Source of the DNA: Cadophora sp. MPI-SDFR-AT-0126
Lineage: Eukaryota; Ascomycota; Leotiomycetes; Helotiales; Ploettnerulaceae
Reading direction: 5' to 3'
DNA length: 64,000 nt
NCBI GenBank assembly: GCA_020747065.1
Contig: JAGMVK010000003.1
Location: 1,984,001-2,048,000 of the forward strand
Shown in pieces: positions 23,609 to 34,900 of the stretch (the stretch's first letter is position 1; each line of letters opens with the position of its first letter). Made by a program: the position numbers and the translations under genes. The notes below the pieces were generated by a model. That model ran no database searches. It was not told the DNA's origin and saw only the letters and a program-made list of their open reading frames with translations.

Positions 23609-25414
23609 ATGTTGTCTTCAATTGCCAGAGGCAAAATGAAGGCCACGATAAAGGAGAGACGCGTCGCATGGCCACCAGAAATCATCCATCAAACCCCCAT
23701 GGGCTTCCACCGTGATAGTGAGCTCAGAGCCCCGAATCCACATTTTACTGGCATACAGGCTGATAAGCAGTCACTGCAAACAAATACGCCCGCGATATTG
23801 GTCGAGCTTCCATCCTGTCAAACGGAGAGATTCTATTTCAGTAAGTTTTCTTTCCCCCCGCATCCCATGATCACCATGGAATTTTGCAGCAGAAGCTTCA
23901 TGGCAGCTTACTCTGTTTTTCCAAGCAAGAGAGACAACGAATATCTGCTGACCATCACCACTTAGATTTGGAGACACCTTCTCTAAAGACAACGCTGGTC
24001 GCTTTCTTGGTTTGACTGATAACACCTGTGCGATTGCTACCGATCCTTCAAACCCAACCCTCTCCTCGTACAGACACCGTGATCCTTTGGGTGAAGATAT
24101 TATTAAGCCCTTCATTGAGCTTGAGTATGATGAGATTAGACGGGGAGAAAAGATCGTGAGTGGTCTCTAATCCTTTATTCCACTTAGAGGCGATCTTCAA
24201 TTGTTTCGGGCAATGCTTCCTCCTCTCAATACAACCTTCAATATTCTCAAAGTGCCTCAGCAGTTGAGATATCCCTCCAGAATACAAAACTAATCAAATT
24301 TCTTAACAGTGGTCATTCAGTGGCATAGTTGAGAGAACCGACGATTGGGAGCTCGAGAAGACGGAAGGATTTGATAGCAAGCGCATCGTAGGATGGACGT
24401 TCTTTGAAGTTCGCCAGAGGAATCGCATCGGAGAAATCCCTACGTACTGTTATACCGGCATCGCCAAAGTTGTCTATGATATGGAATTGAAGTGCTTCAA
24501 GACCTATCGACACGGGGAATCTACTGGTAACCACGTGCTTTTTGGGGTAAGCCGTAGATCGAGCTCGAGTTCTACAAGCGCTTGGAGAAATGATAAACAG
24601 TACTGACAGTCAAGCAGACTAATGAACCTCAATTCAGCATGTGTGCTGTTACCTGTGGTGAACACATCTACCTCTATGGTCAACGGGTCAGTACTTCTAT
24701 ATGGGATCTCACTGTATGAGATATTGAGATAGAGCAGCGTTGACATGCTATTTAGGGCTCAGGAGTCTTTAACAGCAAGGACATCTATGTTGCACGAGTA
24801 CACGTCGACTTCGCTGACAAACGGCATTTCTATGAGTTCTACAACGGCACAGAATGGGACAACAATATCAGAAATTGCGCCACTGTCCTACAAGATATGC
24901 AGCATGGCCAAATCTTCTATACGAAGATGTTCGGAGAGGGCCAGCCATATACATGGGCGTTTGTCGGATGTAATGCTCAAGGCGATAGCAAAGTTCAGAT
25001 GGGCAGAGCTATGTCACCAGAAGGTCCATGTGCGTTAGCCCCAGCAGCTGCTCCCCTGAATCGGGTATCAGAGTACTTTGTGTTCGAAAAGATTGCTGAG
25101 AAAGGTAAAACGGAGAAATTACTGATTTGATTATTATTTAGGGGACATTCGCGAGACAACCGCGTCATTATATCATCTCACGCTTCCCCAGCCAAACCCA
25201 TACTCATACTGTGTCTACCCCCATCCGTGGGCCGATAAGACGGAAGACAGCGGGGAAGTTTGATCTCCTTGATGACAATGGAGAACAAGAGCTAATAGTC
25301 GGTAGTGATCTTACAATTTCATGGTCCGAAGGTGGCATAACCGGTGCAGTTCTGATGTCGAAGATTCGGTTCCAGATGCAGGATGTTCCCATCCAGGACA
25401 GTGCACTTCTTTAG
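23609..25414 (+). CDS. DUF4185-like beta-propeller protein, multi-exon, uncertain 3' end
   Basis: Model of eight exons: 23609-23840, 23890-23914, 23966-24155, 24310-24546, 24618-24686, 24756-25104, 25142-25257, 25292-25414 (446 residues). The internal joins restore a continuous domain with TLFGDTFSKDNAGRFLGLTD, SGVFNSKDIYVARV, GQPYTWAFVGCN, PYSYCVYPHPWAD and LTISWSEGGITG, the repeated pattern of DUF4185-type, glycosidase-like propellers. No signal peptide is evident. The second exon is only 25 nt, with a GTTTTT donor and a CAGCAG tandem acceptor. The last intron would be only 34 nt; without it the conserved frame ends at a TGA at 25261-25263, although the conserved end continues in another frame to 25414. 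So the 3' end is a mini-intron, a frameshift, or an assembly error. Function unknown. Confidence 0.55.
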
Positions 25415-26299
25415 CATACAACATGTGGTTGGGCTACCGGGATTTCTGAGATTTGAAGAGCAGCAAAAGGAATCTGATATCCGGATTGGCTGTTCTTGCG
25501 AGGACCGAATATTCTGACTTTAAATTGAATGACTTTTAAAGCATTGCCTTGAATCATACGTGATGGAGAGAAACTGCAGCCCGTGTCAAACCGAAATCTA
25601 GCATATTCCCCTGGATTATGTAAGAAACACTCAATACAACTCCATCAAACCTCTTGCTACTACAACCAGCAACGCAGATTTACGTAAGTCTGAAGACCTC
25701 TATACCACTAGGCAAGCCGGTGACTTTGATGATAGGGACGATTGTCGCGCTACAAGGCTTTGCATATTGTGGAAGGAACGATGGCATGACATTGAAAGTA
25801 CAATGACGGTGAAATATCGCTCTTGCATGCTCTCAACTTGCTGAAGAAAGCAATAGATAGACCTCAGCAAAACAAGAAATCACTAGAATCCTTAGCCGAA
25901 GCACAGTTGTCCTCTGCAGAATCATTCAAAAGAAATATAAAATTCGGTAGGTACATGAAGGCTGTTCTCGAAGCATCCGCCACAAATACAAGGCTTTAGT
26001 CATCCATTCCTCGCTTCGAGCCGCCATCACAAATCGAGACTGGCGCTGTCGCTCCCGAGCTCCTCCAGATTGATATCTTGAGCTTTTTGCCTGCCCAAGC
26101 CACACTTCCCCAGAACATCTTCATAACACCTCACGAAGTCAAATTTGATCAGGAGGATTAACCTACAGACCGAAGCGCGCATACTCTAAGTCACCAAGTG
26201 CGATTTCCAGCTGAGCGCAAATTCTCTTCCAGCGTCGAGTTTGTCTGTCGCAAACCACCCTTTCAACACCACCCTCTAGTCAACACAACCTCACACATA
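25415..26299. other. Intergenic region
   Basis: 885 bp between the DUF4185-like gene and the U2AF gene on the same strand; includes the U2AF promoter. No supported gene. Confidence 0.45.
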
Positions 26300-27003
26300 A
26301 TGGCGAACTACCTCGCCAGCATCTTCGGCACCGAAGCCGACAAAGTCAACTGCTCCTTCTACTACAAGATCGGCGCCTGCCGTCACGGCGATCGCTGCTC
26401 GCGCAAGCACGTCAAGCCCTCCTACAGCCAAACAATCCTCCTCCCCAACCTCTACCAGAACCCGGCCTACGACCCAAAGAACAAGATGAACGCCAGCCAG
26501 CTGCAGAACCACTTTGATGCTTTCTACGAGGACTTCTGGTGCGAGATGTGCAAGTTTGGGGAGATTGAGGAGGTGGTTGTGTGTGATAATAATAATGACC
26601 GTACGTTTTTGCCTTCTTTGTCTTCCTTTCCGATTCTTTTTATGAGACATCATGCTGACTTCACACCTGAATAGATCTCATCGGAAACGTCTACGCACGC
26701 TTCAAGTACGAAGACTCGGCGCAAAAAGCCTGCGACGCCCTGAACTCCCGGTGGTACGCCGCGCGCCCGATCTACTGCGAGCTATCGCCCGTCACCGACT
26801 TCCGTGAAGCTTGCTGCAGACTGAATAGCGGGGAGGGATGTGTCCGCGGCGGTTTCTGCAATTTCATCCACAGGAAGAACCCGAGTCCCGAGCTGGATAG
26901 GGAGATTGAGTTGAGTACGAAGAAGTGGCTGAGGCTTAGGGGGAGGGATGAGAGGAGTGCGAGTAGGAGTCCTAGTCCTGAGCCCACGAGGAAGAGATAT
27001 TAG
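26300..27003 (+). CDS. U2AF small subunit (U2AF35/U2AF23-like splicing factor)
   Basis: Two exons, 26300-26600 and 26675-27003 (74-nt intron, GTACGT...ATAG), giving 209 residues, the family's normal length. The order is CCCH zinc finger 1 (CSFYYKIGACRHGDRCSRKH), an atypical RRM of the UHM type (QLQNHFDAFYEDFWCEM..., then VVVCDNNNDHLIGNVYARFK across the intron), a second CCCH finger (CRLNSGEGCVRGGFCNFIH) and a short Arg/Ser-containing tail (SASRSPSPEPTRKRY). The protein recognises the AG at the 3' splice site as a heterodimer with U2AF59/65 during early spliceosome assembly in the nucleus. It is strongly conserved and unambiguous. Confidence 0.95.
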
Positions 27004-27855
27004 AGATTGGATGGGTTGGGATTTGATCTGGAGAGGTCTGATGCTGAAGGAGAGACTGTGGCAGTGGCGAGGGAAGTGCTGCGTGGATGGATGGGAGTGG
27101 GAGATGTATTCTGATTGATTGGTGCCGGACGGCAATATCTGGGCGTTCAGGTTCGTTCATCATTGCCATACGAGATTCCATGTGGGAAGCAGGCAAGCAA
27201 AAATAGGCTGTGGAGAGAGATATGCATTGTACGATTTTTTCGCCTCAAAAAGAGTTTTCTTCTCTAAAGTAATTGATCAGATCATACTTCCTTCGTAGAT
27301 ATGGGGGATTATAGAGGCGACTTGAGATGTGGTTCAGATCATTTCTTGGATGCCCATACTGGAACTGAGTATGTACTTCGCTCGCTATAGTCCCGTCAAA
27401 TAAGTCAAAGAAGAATGAAAAAAATTATGAACGAAAACGTCGCATAATGTCACTCAATGATCAACAACAGACCAGAAACAGCAGTGAACGTGGCTGGGAA
27501 ACACCATGTATCTTTTGGTTCCATACCTGGCCGGGATCTACCAAGTTATCCATCCAATGTAGCATCAAACATTCTAGAAAGTCCTATACTGTCCAGTGCT
27601 CATTGACATTACTTATTTATTTCCATTCCATGTCAGTCCCTTAAGTCACAACGCCCCAATCCCTTCCCATTCCCCTGCCCCTCATCCAGCCCACCCCCTT
27701 CTATAGATGGGAGAGAAATGCTGGCTACCGGGTGTAGGTATCACATGTATTCATGACCTTTCTTCATTTCCTTCATACCGCTTGAAATCAGACGAAAATG
27801 TAATGTCTCGCACGCAGATGCTAGCTACGAAAGCAGTCTTTGTAATCAGAGAAAT
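27004..27855. other. Convergent 3' flanks
   Basis: Between the stop codons of the U2AF and OSBP genes, which converge. Presumed 3' untranslated regions; no other gene seen. Confidence 0.5.
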
Positions 27856-29909
27856 CTATCCCTCGGCGTCGACAAACTCATCCTGCACTGTAATTAGTAC
27901 CGTTTCCACGAATGTTGATGGTCTTTCCAGGAGTTCTGATGACCTCTAGGATTCCAGGGTCGTTAGAGAATGAAAGATAGAGAGTCAAACATACCAAACT
28001 CTGGGTATCTGTATCCTCCCTTTTCAGCGGCGCATGCTTCTTCCCATTCGCATCCACAGTCGGTAGATCTCTCTTCAAATCATCGCTGAAATCGATTAGC
28101 GCATCTCCGTTTGTCCGTTCTTTACTCGTCGACCTAAGTGTATTCTCAAGATCCTTTTGTTGTTGACCGTTGTTGAGTGTTTGCGCCGCTTGGAGATCGG
28201 CTGGTGCCTGGTAGGCGGGGACTGGCGTTGCGGCGTTGGTTGAAGGCGTGCCGTCGCCTTGGCCGAAATCTATTAGGTCGTTCGTGTGTGATGGCTGGGG
28301 GGGTTGGTTTTCTGAAGCGGCGGATGCTGCGTGAGTGGAAGTGTAAGATTCACTGCGGGTGTGAGGAGGTGGAATCGGGTTCTTCTCATTGCTTTTTTGG
28401 CCCCGCAAGATGGGCGTCACAGCTAAGATCTGTTCTGCTTGCTTTTGAGGCGTGGATCCGTCACTGTAGAACAGTCAGCTTAGGACCAGGACAGAAAGTG
28501 TAAGCAAGTCCACTTACATATTTGCATTCAAGATCCAGTCCAAGTCTTCCTCGCCCTCATCTGGACCTCCAGGACCGCCCACCACAGGTCTGAAAAGTCT
28601 TGGATGCCACTCTACTCCATCTTCAGCTCTCCTAGCAGCTTCATCTCTTTGCATGTCCTCAATCTTGGTCTTCTCGTCCGTAGCAACCTCATGGTTGCGT
28701 TCTTTTACTGCCTTGGCAGTAGCGAACCATAACTTCTGAGATTCGCGTGCTTCCTGCTCCTCAAGAGGCCGAACCGTCGGTGGCGTGTGCCTTGCTCTTG
28801 TAGCATCGAACAGCACTTCCTTCTTCCCAGTCTGCAAATCAGTCAGTAAATTTCTCTCCTAGAAGATTCGAATATCCAACCTTTACGTCCTTCATGGACA
28901 TCTCCCCACTCCACATCCCCGATAACTCATACAGAACTTCGCCTGTGTGGTCATTTTTGATAACGCCTCCAATGGCATTGTAGGTCCCACCAAAGTATCC
29001 CTTCGTCTTGAATTCGATGTCGGCACTTAGGCCCAGCTCTGGGCACCGTACGAAACTATGATCTCCAAGCTCATATTTCATCTTCCCAAACAGAATACCC
29101 CGCGCATACATATTCGGCTGAGTCAGAATGTATCGCTCTCCCTTCCCACCATTTCCCCGATTCAAGAACCGCAGAATAGCAATCCCCTCCATCATGCTAG
29201 CAGCCGAGTTCCCCAAGAATTTACTGCGAGGCTTCAGACAACCGTCGATTCGAATGTGGTGCTCAGGTGCCATGTAGAAATAGCTCGATTTCGGAGGGTG
29301 GTGAGAGGTTTGTTCGGATATGTAGTAACCCTTGGTGTTATCTGGAAAGTCCCAATAGCAAGTAAACGTCTCACCCAAGATTGGGTTGAGAGGTTTCTTG
29401 ACTCCCCTGTATGCCAGTCAATATCTTTAAGTCCCAATATACCAATTCGAAGCAGTACTTACGGAGGTTTGATGTGCCATCCACTCAGATAGAACTTGAC
29501 TACCGACACGAATCGTTGAGTTGGATCTTCTATTTCGGACATAGGTAGCAGGGTTTCCGGATGTGCCATGAAACTATATTCCATCAGCATTCCTCCACTC
29601 CCAACTTCCCGTAAAATAAAGCACGCACTTGGTGATTCTCTCCAACATACTCCTAGGCTCCAGAATAAACGTCGGTAGCACCACTCGACTCAGATCCGCG
29701 CCTGGTCTCAACTGCGAGATGATATGCGAAAGCACTATTCTCAACCCGCATCAGCAGATGTTTCTTGGTGTCTGGATGTATAGGCATATCGAATAAGGTA
29801 TGTAAAAAGCCTCACCATTTCCCTGATCGGGCTCCACGACCGTAGTCTCGTCCTCCGGGCCATCCGACCTGGACTCATCGACCGAAGACCTTGCACCTGC
29901 TTCCCACAT
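27856..29909 (-). CDS. Oxysterol-binding protein, Osh6/Osh7-type lipid transfer protein
   Basis: Seven exons on the minus strand: 29909-29816, 29734-29629, 29573-29463, 29406-28881, 28831-28518, 28463-27995, 27945-27856. Introns are 49-81 nt; all phases agree, giving 569 residues. The ORD starts near the N-terminus ([43 protein letters not shown]), and the family signature appears as EQTSHHPP, with the paired histidines that bind phosphoinositide. There is no PH, ankyrin or GOLD domain. Osh6/7 exchange phosphatidylserine for PI4P between ER and plasma membrane. The C-terminal about 180 residues are acidic/Ser-rich and unlike yeast Osh6, with two similar LIDF motifs (DLIDFGQGD and ALIDFSDD). 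The neighbouring tricalbin also works at ER-plasma membrane contacts. Confidence 0.92.
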
Positions 29910-31954
29910 CTCCGTTAGCACAATGCTTCACATTCCTTCCAAAACGCCCAGCTATTTCCCTCCCAGATGGTACCTGGAGCGTTCAGCAGCAAGCATGGAA
30001 GGGTACCTACTTGCCGCGGAGGCCCGGCGATGCGCGTGTCCCAAGCTGACCATCCTCGCCAACTATGTCGCAGATGCTTCTTGTTTTGTTTCCTCTTGCT
30101 TATTCGTAGCTGTGATTCGTGGTCGCAGGGAGAGTGCTGCTTCTTTTTTTCATGCGTCTTGGAAGTGTTGATAAGTGAGGCTGTGTTCTGGAGGGCGAGG
30201 TACGTACAGGTTGACGGACTGACTGACTGACTGTACTTGACGACGGACGTCGGTAGTGAGAACGCAGGCGAATGACGCAGGACAACAGTGGAGGGGAGAG
30301 AAAGAGGGAGGGATGAAAAATAGCTCAGAATTTGGTTGGGTGGGCGTGGCACACCCGGCTCGACCGTCAACAGAAAGTGGAGGAGCTGCAGTGCTCTTTG
30401 GTGGGGTAGCAAGTCAAAGTGAGCATGGGAATGGCTCAGCCCGGCATCCTCATTGGTTATTGGCACCCCTCCGTCATCACTATCGTAACTCTTTAAAGAA
30501 GAATTTATCTTGGGTTTCTCTTGGGCAATAAGAACACAAGAGGATGTTCGCATTTTATCCAGCTTGGTATTCTTGGAGATATGTACGAGCCTACCCAGAA
30601 GCCAGTCACATAGCATAGCATATGTATCAAAGCATTGTTTGGTTGCCTGTCAGCCCAACGAAATGCGATGTTTTCAGTACAACTCTGTACATGCACTTTC
30701 AACCAACCCCTCTGCAGTGTAGGCAGGGAATTGTCCGTCAGCTGCGCAAACAAATTCAAGACGTCACATCTCACAGCAAAGCTTAGCTTGCAACAACAGG
30801 ACAGCTTATGTGCTTCTGACAGGTCCGAATTACCGACTCGTCCAACAAGCGAAGAAAAGTAGGAGGATATCAAGCTTTACACGTTCATCTTATGTACCCG
30901 ACCTCTCTGCGAAACAAAAGCTTTCCAGGTTTCGTTCCGCCGACTTTGTACATAATAAAAATCACCCCACAGGACTCTACGTACCCGCGTAAGAGAACCC
31001 CGCCATTTGTTTCTGCCAAGGAAGGCAGCCAAGATGTTTCTTCTTTGAAGAACATGCCGTACCCGGGCTTCTGGCTCCGACTCGAAAACCCCCGTCTACT
31101 TTCATGTCTGGAGAACAAATGCAAGTCCTAAAAAAATCACAAGTCATACCGAAAGTCACAAGTCGATATTTAGGCTTCCTACATGTCAAGGAAGACTTTC
31201 GGAACATTTCATCGTTAAGAAGCCCGAAGCCGAAGTTGAACGAGAGGCGAGAAGCGAAGGGCCCGCTTGCCTTGGCGAGACATTTGTATGCAGGTGATCG
31301 GTAGCCGGATGGTCTGGACATGTCGATCCCACTGATAATCGATTGTAGCCAGCTGCAGTTTCTGCTCTTTGGCTAATGTGTGTCCTTGTTCTTGACTTTT
31401 GATTGCGGCAGTGTGTAGTGTAGAGGATGTGTATGGTACAGAACATATGAAAATCTAGTCGAGTGAGAGACAAGACCTTGAGCGTTGTTAACCAGAGCCC
31501 CCAAAGCCGCAAGGAGCGACCTTGACCCGTTTCCAATGTGGAATCCAGAGCTATGCATTCACAACCGACCAAATGTAGCGAGTCACTACAGTGACATTTG
31601 AGAGACTTTTCATTCCGATATATCAACGCGTTCGCCATTCCTAGAGTGTCTCCATAATCCATCCTCCCACCCGTTGTCCCATCCATTCCAGTTACAAGTA
31701 CTCTGTCTTTTGAAAACGAGAAAATTGGACTTGCAGAAGCATCCCGCTGTGGTATCGCCATCGCAAAAAGAAGATAGAAAGAATAATTACAAGTGCATAT
31801 ATGTTCCGGGCAATCCAGGTATGGCCGCCAACAACGATTCTTCCGCCCTGTCACACACTCCTTCCATCCTCCCTACACTATTGCTTTCAACCAAACACCA
31901 TCTCTCGAGTTATCCTTGCTTACCCAAAGAACCATCGACAAGCATCGAACCAGA
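29910..31954. other. Long intergenic region upstream of the OSBP gene
   Basis: 2.0 kb. Both flanking genes are on the minus strand, so it holds the OSBP promoter/leader and the tricalbin 3' flank. A (GACT)n run lies at about 30217-30232. Several open frames over 60 codons exist on both strands, but none shows family resemblance or splice partners. Confidence 0.45.
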
Positions 31955-34900
31955 TTAGGAAGGCGTGACGTCTCTGCTATTTCGTCCCGTCTTGCCCAGG
32001 AGACCCTTTCGTAGACCTCCGCTCGATCGCGGACTATTGTCTCCATTCTCAATGATCGGATTAAGCACAAAGTTGCTCTTGAGAATGACCTGACCACTGC
32101 CTGCCTTAACGGACTTCTCCAATCCAGTGCCGGATTCGTCGACAAAGAAGAGACCTTCTCCGAGATCATCGTCGCTGCCAAATGTGTTGTGGCCCTTTAC
32201 TTGAATCTGGAATTGCGTGTCTGCTGAACATGCACACTTGAAGCTTTCCTTCTTGTCGTTGAATGTTACAGTGCCGGAAGCCGACTTGATATGATCGGTC
32301 TTGTGGATTGTCTTTGGCTTTGGTCCAATTTGCTTCATATAGACCATGACATTGGAGGATGGAGGATATCCGCTTGCTGACAGGATGGTGAAGCTTGCTG
32401 TGTGAAAATTAGCGTTGAGTAGTGTCAATGTATCAAGCTATCGGGGACCTTGGGATTCTTCACCTCAAGACACTTATCTTGAAGTCAAAGTCTTGGGAGT
32501 ATCATGAGACATGGAAATTCATCGTCTAAGACTGCTGCGTTCAAGGATTTTGAAGCGATAGGAAAAGAAGTGGAGGATATGCTTACCTGTACCTGTAGGA
32601 GCAGGCGCTGTCGAGCCACCATGAATAGTACTGTGCATTGAAGATTGCCCAAAGCTCTTGGTTCGATTATGACCTGGAACACCGAGAGCGGTTCCGGGAG
32701 GTGTAACGGGTGACTCAGAATTGGCTGAAGGCGGTGGTAAGTTGCTGGCACGTCGAAGTCCACCGGATCCACCACCATTGGCAAAACTGGCGTCCTCTGC
32801 CTCCATTTCGGCACCATTAGTCTCCTCTTCCTTTTTCTTGCTCTTAAACCCATGTCGGATAAATGATGCACCTTTGCCTACACCGTGAGCTGCAAATCCG
32901 ACTCCCTTGATTGGAGCTCCGGCGACTCCAGTCACGATTTTGCCAGGTGTGGCAAACGTTCCTGAAAAAGTTGACGATCCTTGACGCGATCTTGTGACAT
33001 AATCTGGTCTGAAAAGTAGGCGTAATCTTACAGATCCAGACTTTCCGTCCAGGGTGAGGTTATACTCCTGTGGTTTGAAAGGATCCAGCAATTCGAGATT
33101 GATATCTGCATTGCCCAGAATGTCGGCTTTGTCCGCGAAGTCCCAATCAAACACCTTGCAGGTAAATTTGGCAGCAGTCCTGGAGGCAACATCGACCTCG
33201 AAATATTCATTCCATGCCGGGTGTAGAGTTTTCTTTTGAACCTTCGTCTTGAAGACATCTTTTCCGTTGAGCTCAAATAAGCAATATGGATCACTGTATC
33301 CGTTCCTGTCTGCAGATGGGAGGTCTGTAGCATCAAGTACATCGACACGGAGTTTGCCCATATTGTTCATACTCTCACTTGGATCAAGGTCCATCTTGAC
33401 AGGTATGTACTTCAAGCTAACCTTGATGCTGCAAATCTGGCCTTGGTCGTCTTTGAGTTTGAGGATGGTCGGGTTGTTCTTTAGTCACAGTCAGCCACAA
33501 ACCCCACAATGCTTCAGTGACAGATACTTACCAAGCATTGCTTGAGCGTATCTAAGGTATTGCCGGTGAGCTTGGCAATGATGTCTTCCTTGTCCTTCTT
33601 CGCATCGCCTTTCAGTTCGCCTTTTTCACGAATGCGTATTGTAAGCCGCGAAAGATCAAGTTCGCGTACAAAACAGTCTCCGATTTCGTCAATTGTCGCT
33701 TTCCTGGATTTAATCTTTGACGAGGAATACGACGGAAACGCCATGTCATCCGTAAGACTAAAATCGGGAAGTCAGTAATTGTTCACTTACGTTTGGCTCG
33801 AGAGAACTCGACACTGGATTACTGGGAGTAAGGGGAAGGAGAGGGATGGGAGGTGCCCAAATAACGTACACTGAAATGTTAGCATTTTACCAAGCCAAAG
33901 GAGTAAGATGAGTACATACCGTCTACGTGGGTGTTGCTATGTGTTAGATCAACATCCATGAGCTTGAAGATAATAAGTCCGGACTCATATTTGAGAAGCT
34001 CCTCAGGTGTAAGATGGATCTTGGGCAACTTCTTTTCCTCTTCGATCTCAGTCTGTTCCTTCTCACCCTCAGCAAGAGTGTGTGCCAGAGACGTATCGAT
34101 CTTTCCATTTTCCAGTGATCTATTTGCGGCAGCGACCGGATCTCCCCCTTTCGTGTCGCCAGATCTGCTGCTTTCGATTGATGTACGTCCTCTTGCCTCT
34201 TCCGCCGATTTCTTCCTTGCTGCAAGCTCTTCTTCATCTTCAGGATCGGCCACATTCAAGCAAGGATAGAAGGATGCGGTGTAATTGAGGGTACCCCTCG
34301 GAGAGCCTTTTCCATGTATACGCAGCGCACCAGCTTGTGCTTTCTTCGCATCGTGGACAAGATATTCGCCATTGTCAGCCTGGAAGATGAAATCGGAAGT
34401 AAGGACCTCGACTGAGCCTAAGGATCGATCGCTGTTGATTGTCTCTTGATCCATGACTTCCAAAGTCAGTTTCTCGCGTGTGCTGTGCACAGGCACATAT
34501 ATGACTTCATCAAAGTCCGGGTTGAGGTTGTTCTGGAATGTGACGGTACGGCCTTTCTCAATTCCAGACAGCAGGACTCGGACATATGGGTCTGATTTCC
34601 CAAGGGTCTCGAGGTTACGGAGGTCACGAGCGTTCTTGAAATGGAATCTCATGACACCAATAGGGGTAACATAGCCGCCAGTGCCAGCTCCGACGCCTGA
34701 AAGTGCTACGGGCTTCCATTGAAGGGTGAACTTCACACGGCCAGACTTTGCCCCCGCAAGGTTGTACCACTCTTGCCCCTTCTCCATCAAAGTGAGCATA
34801 TCGTTGAGCTTGATCTGATATGTGCCAAGAATCGGGTCAGCTGAGAGATCTCTGTCGTCTTTGATGACGAGTCCAAGCTTCGCAGTCTTGCGATCTGTGA

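Noticed and set aside
25258..25263. DUF4185-like gene as a simple pseudogene ending in TGA
   Set aside because: A GT-AG segment of 34 nt restores the conserved end, so a decisive call needs transcript data.
29915..30616. Minus-strand frame of 233 codons as a protein gene
   Set aside because: Low-complexity, no family resemblance, and it lies in the OSBP promoter/leader.
31186..31854. Minus-strand frame of 222 codons
   Set aside because: No domain pattern, no ATG context or splice partners; composition looks non-coding.
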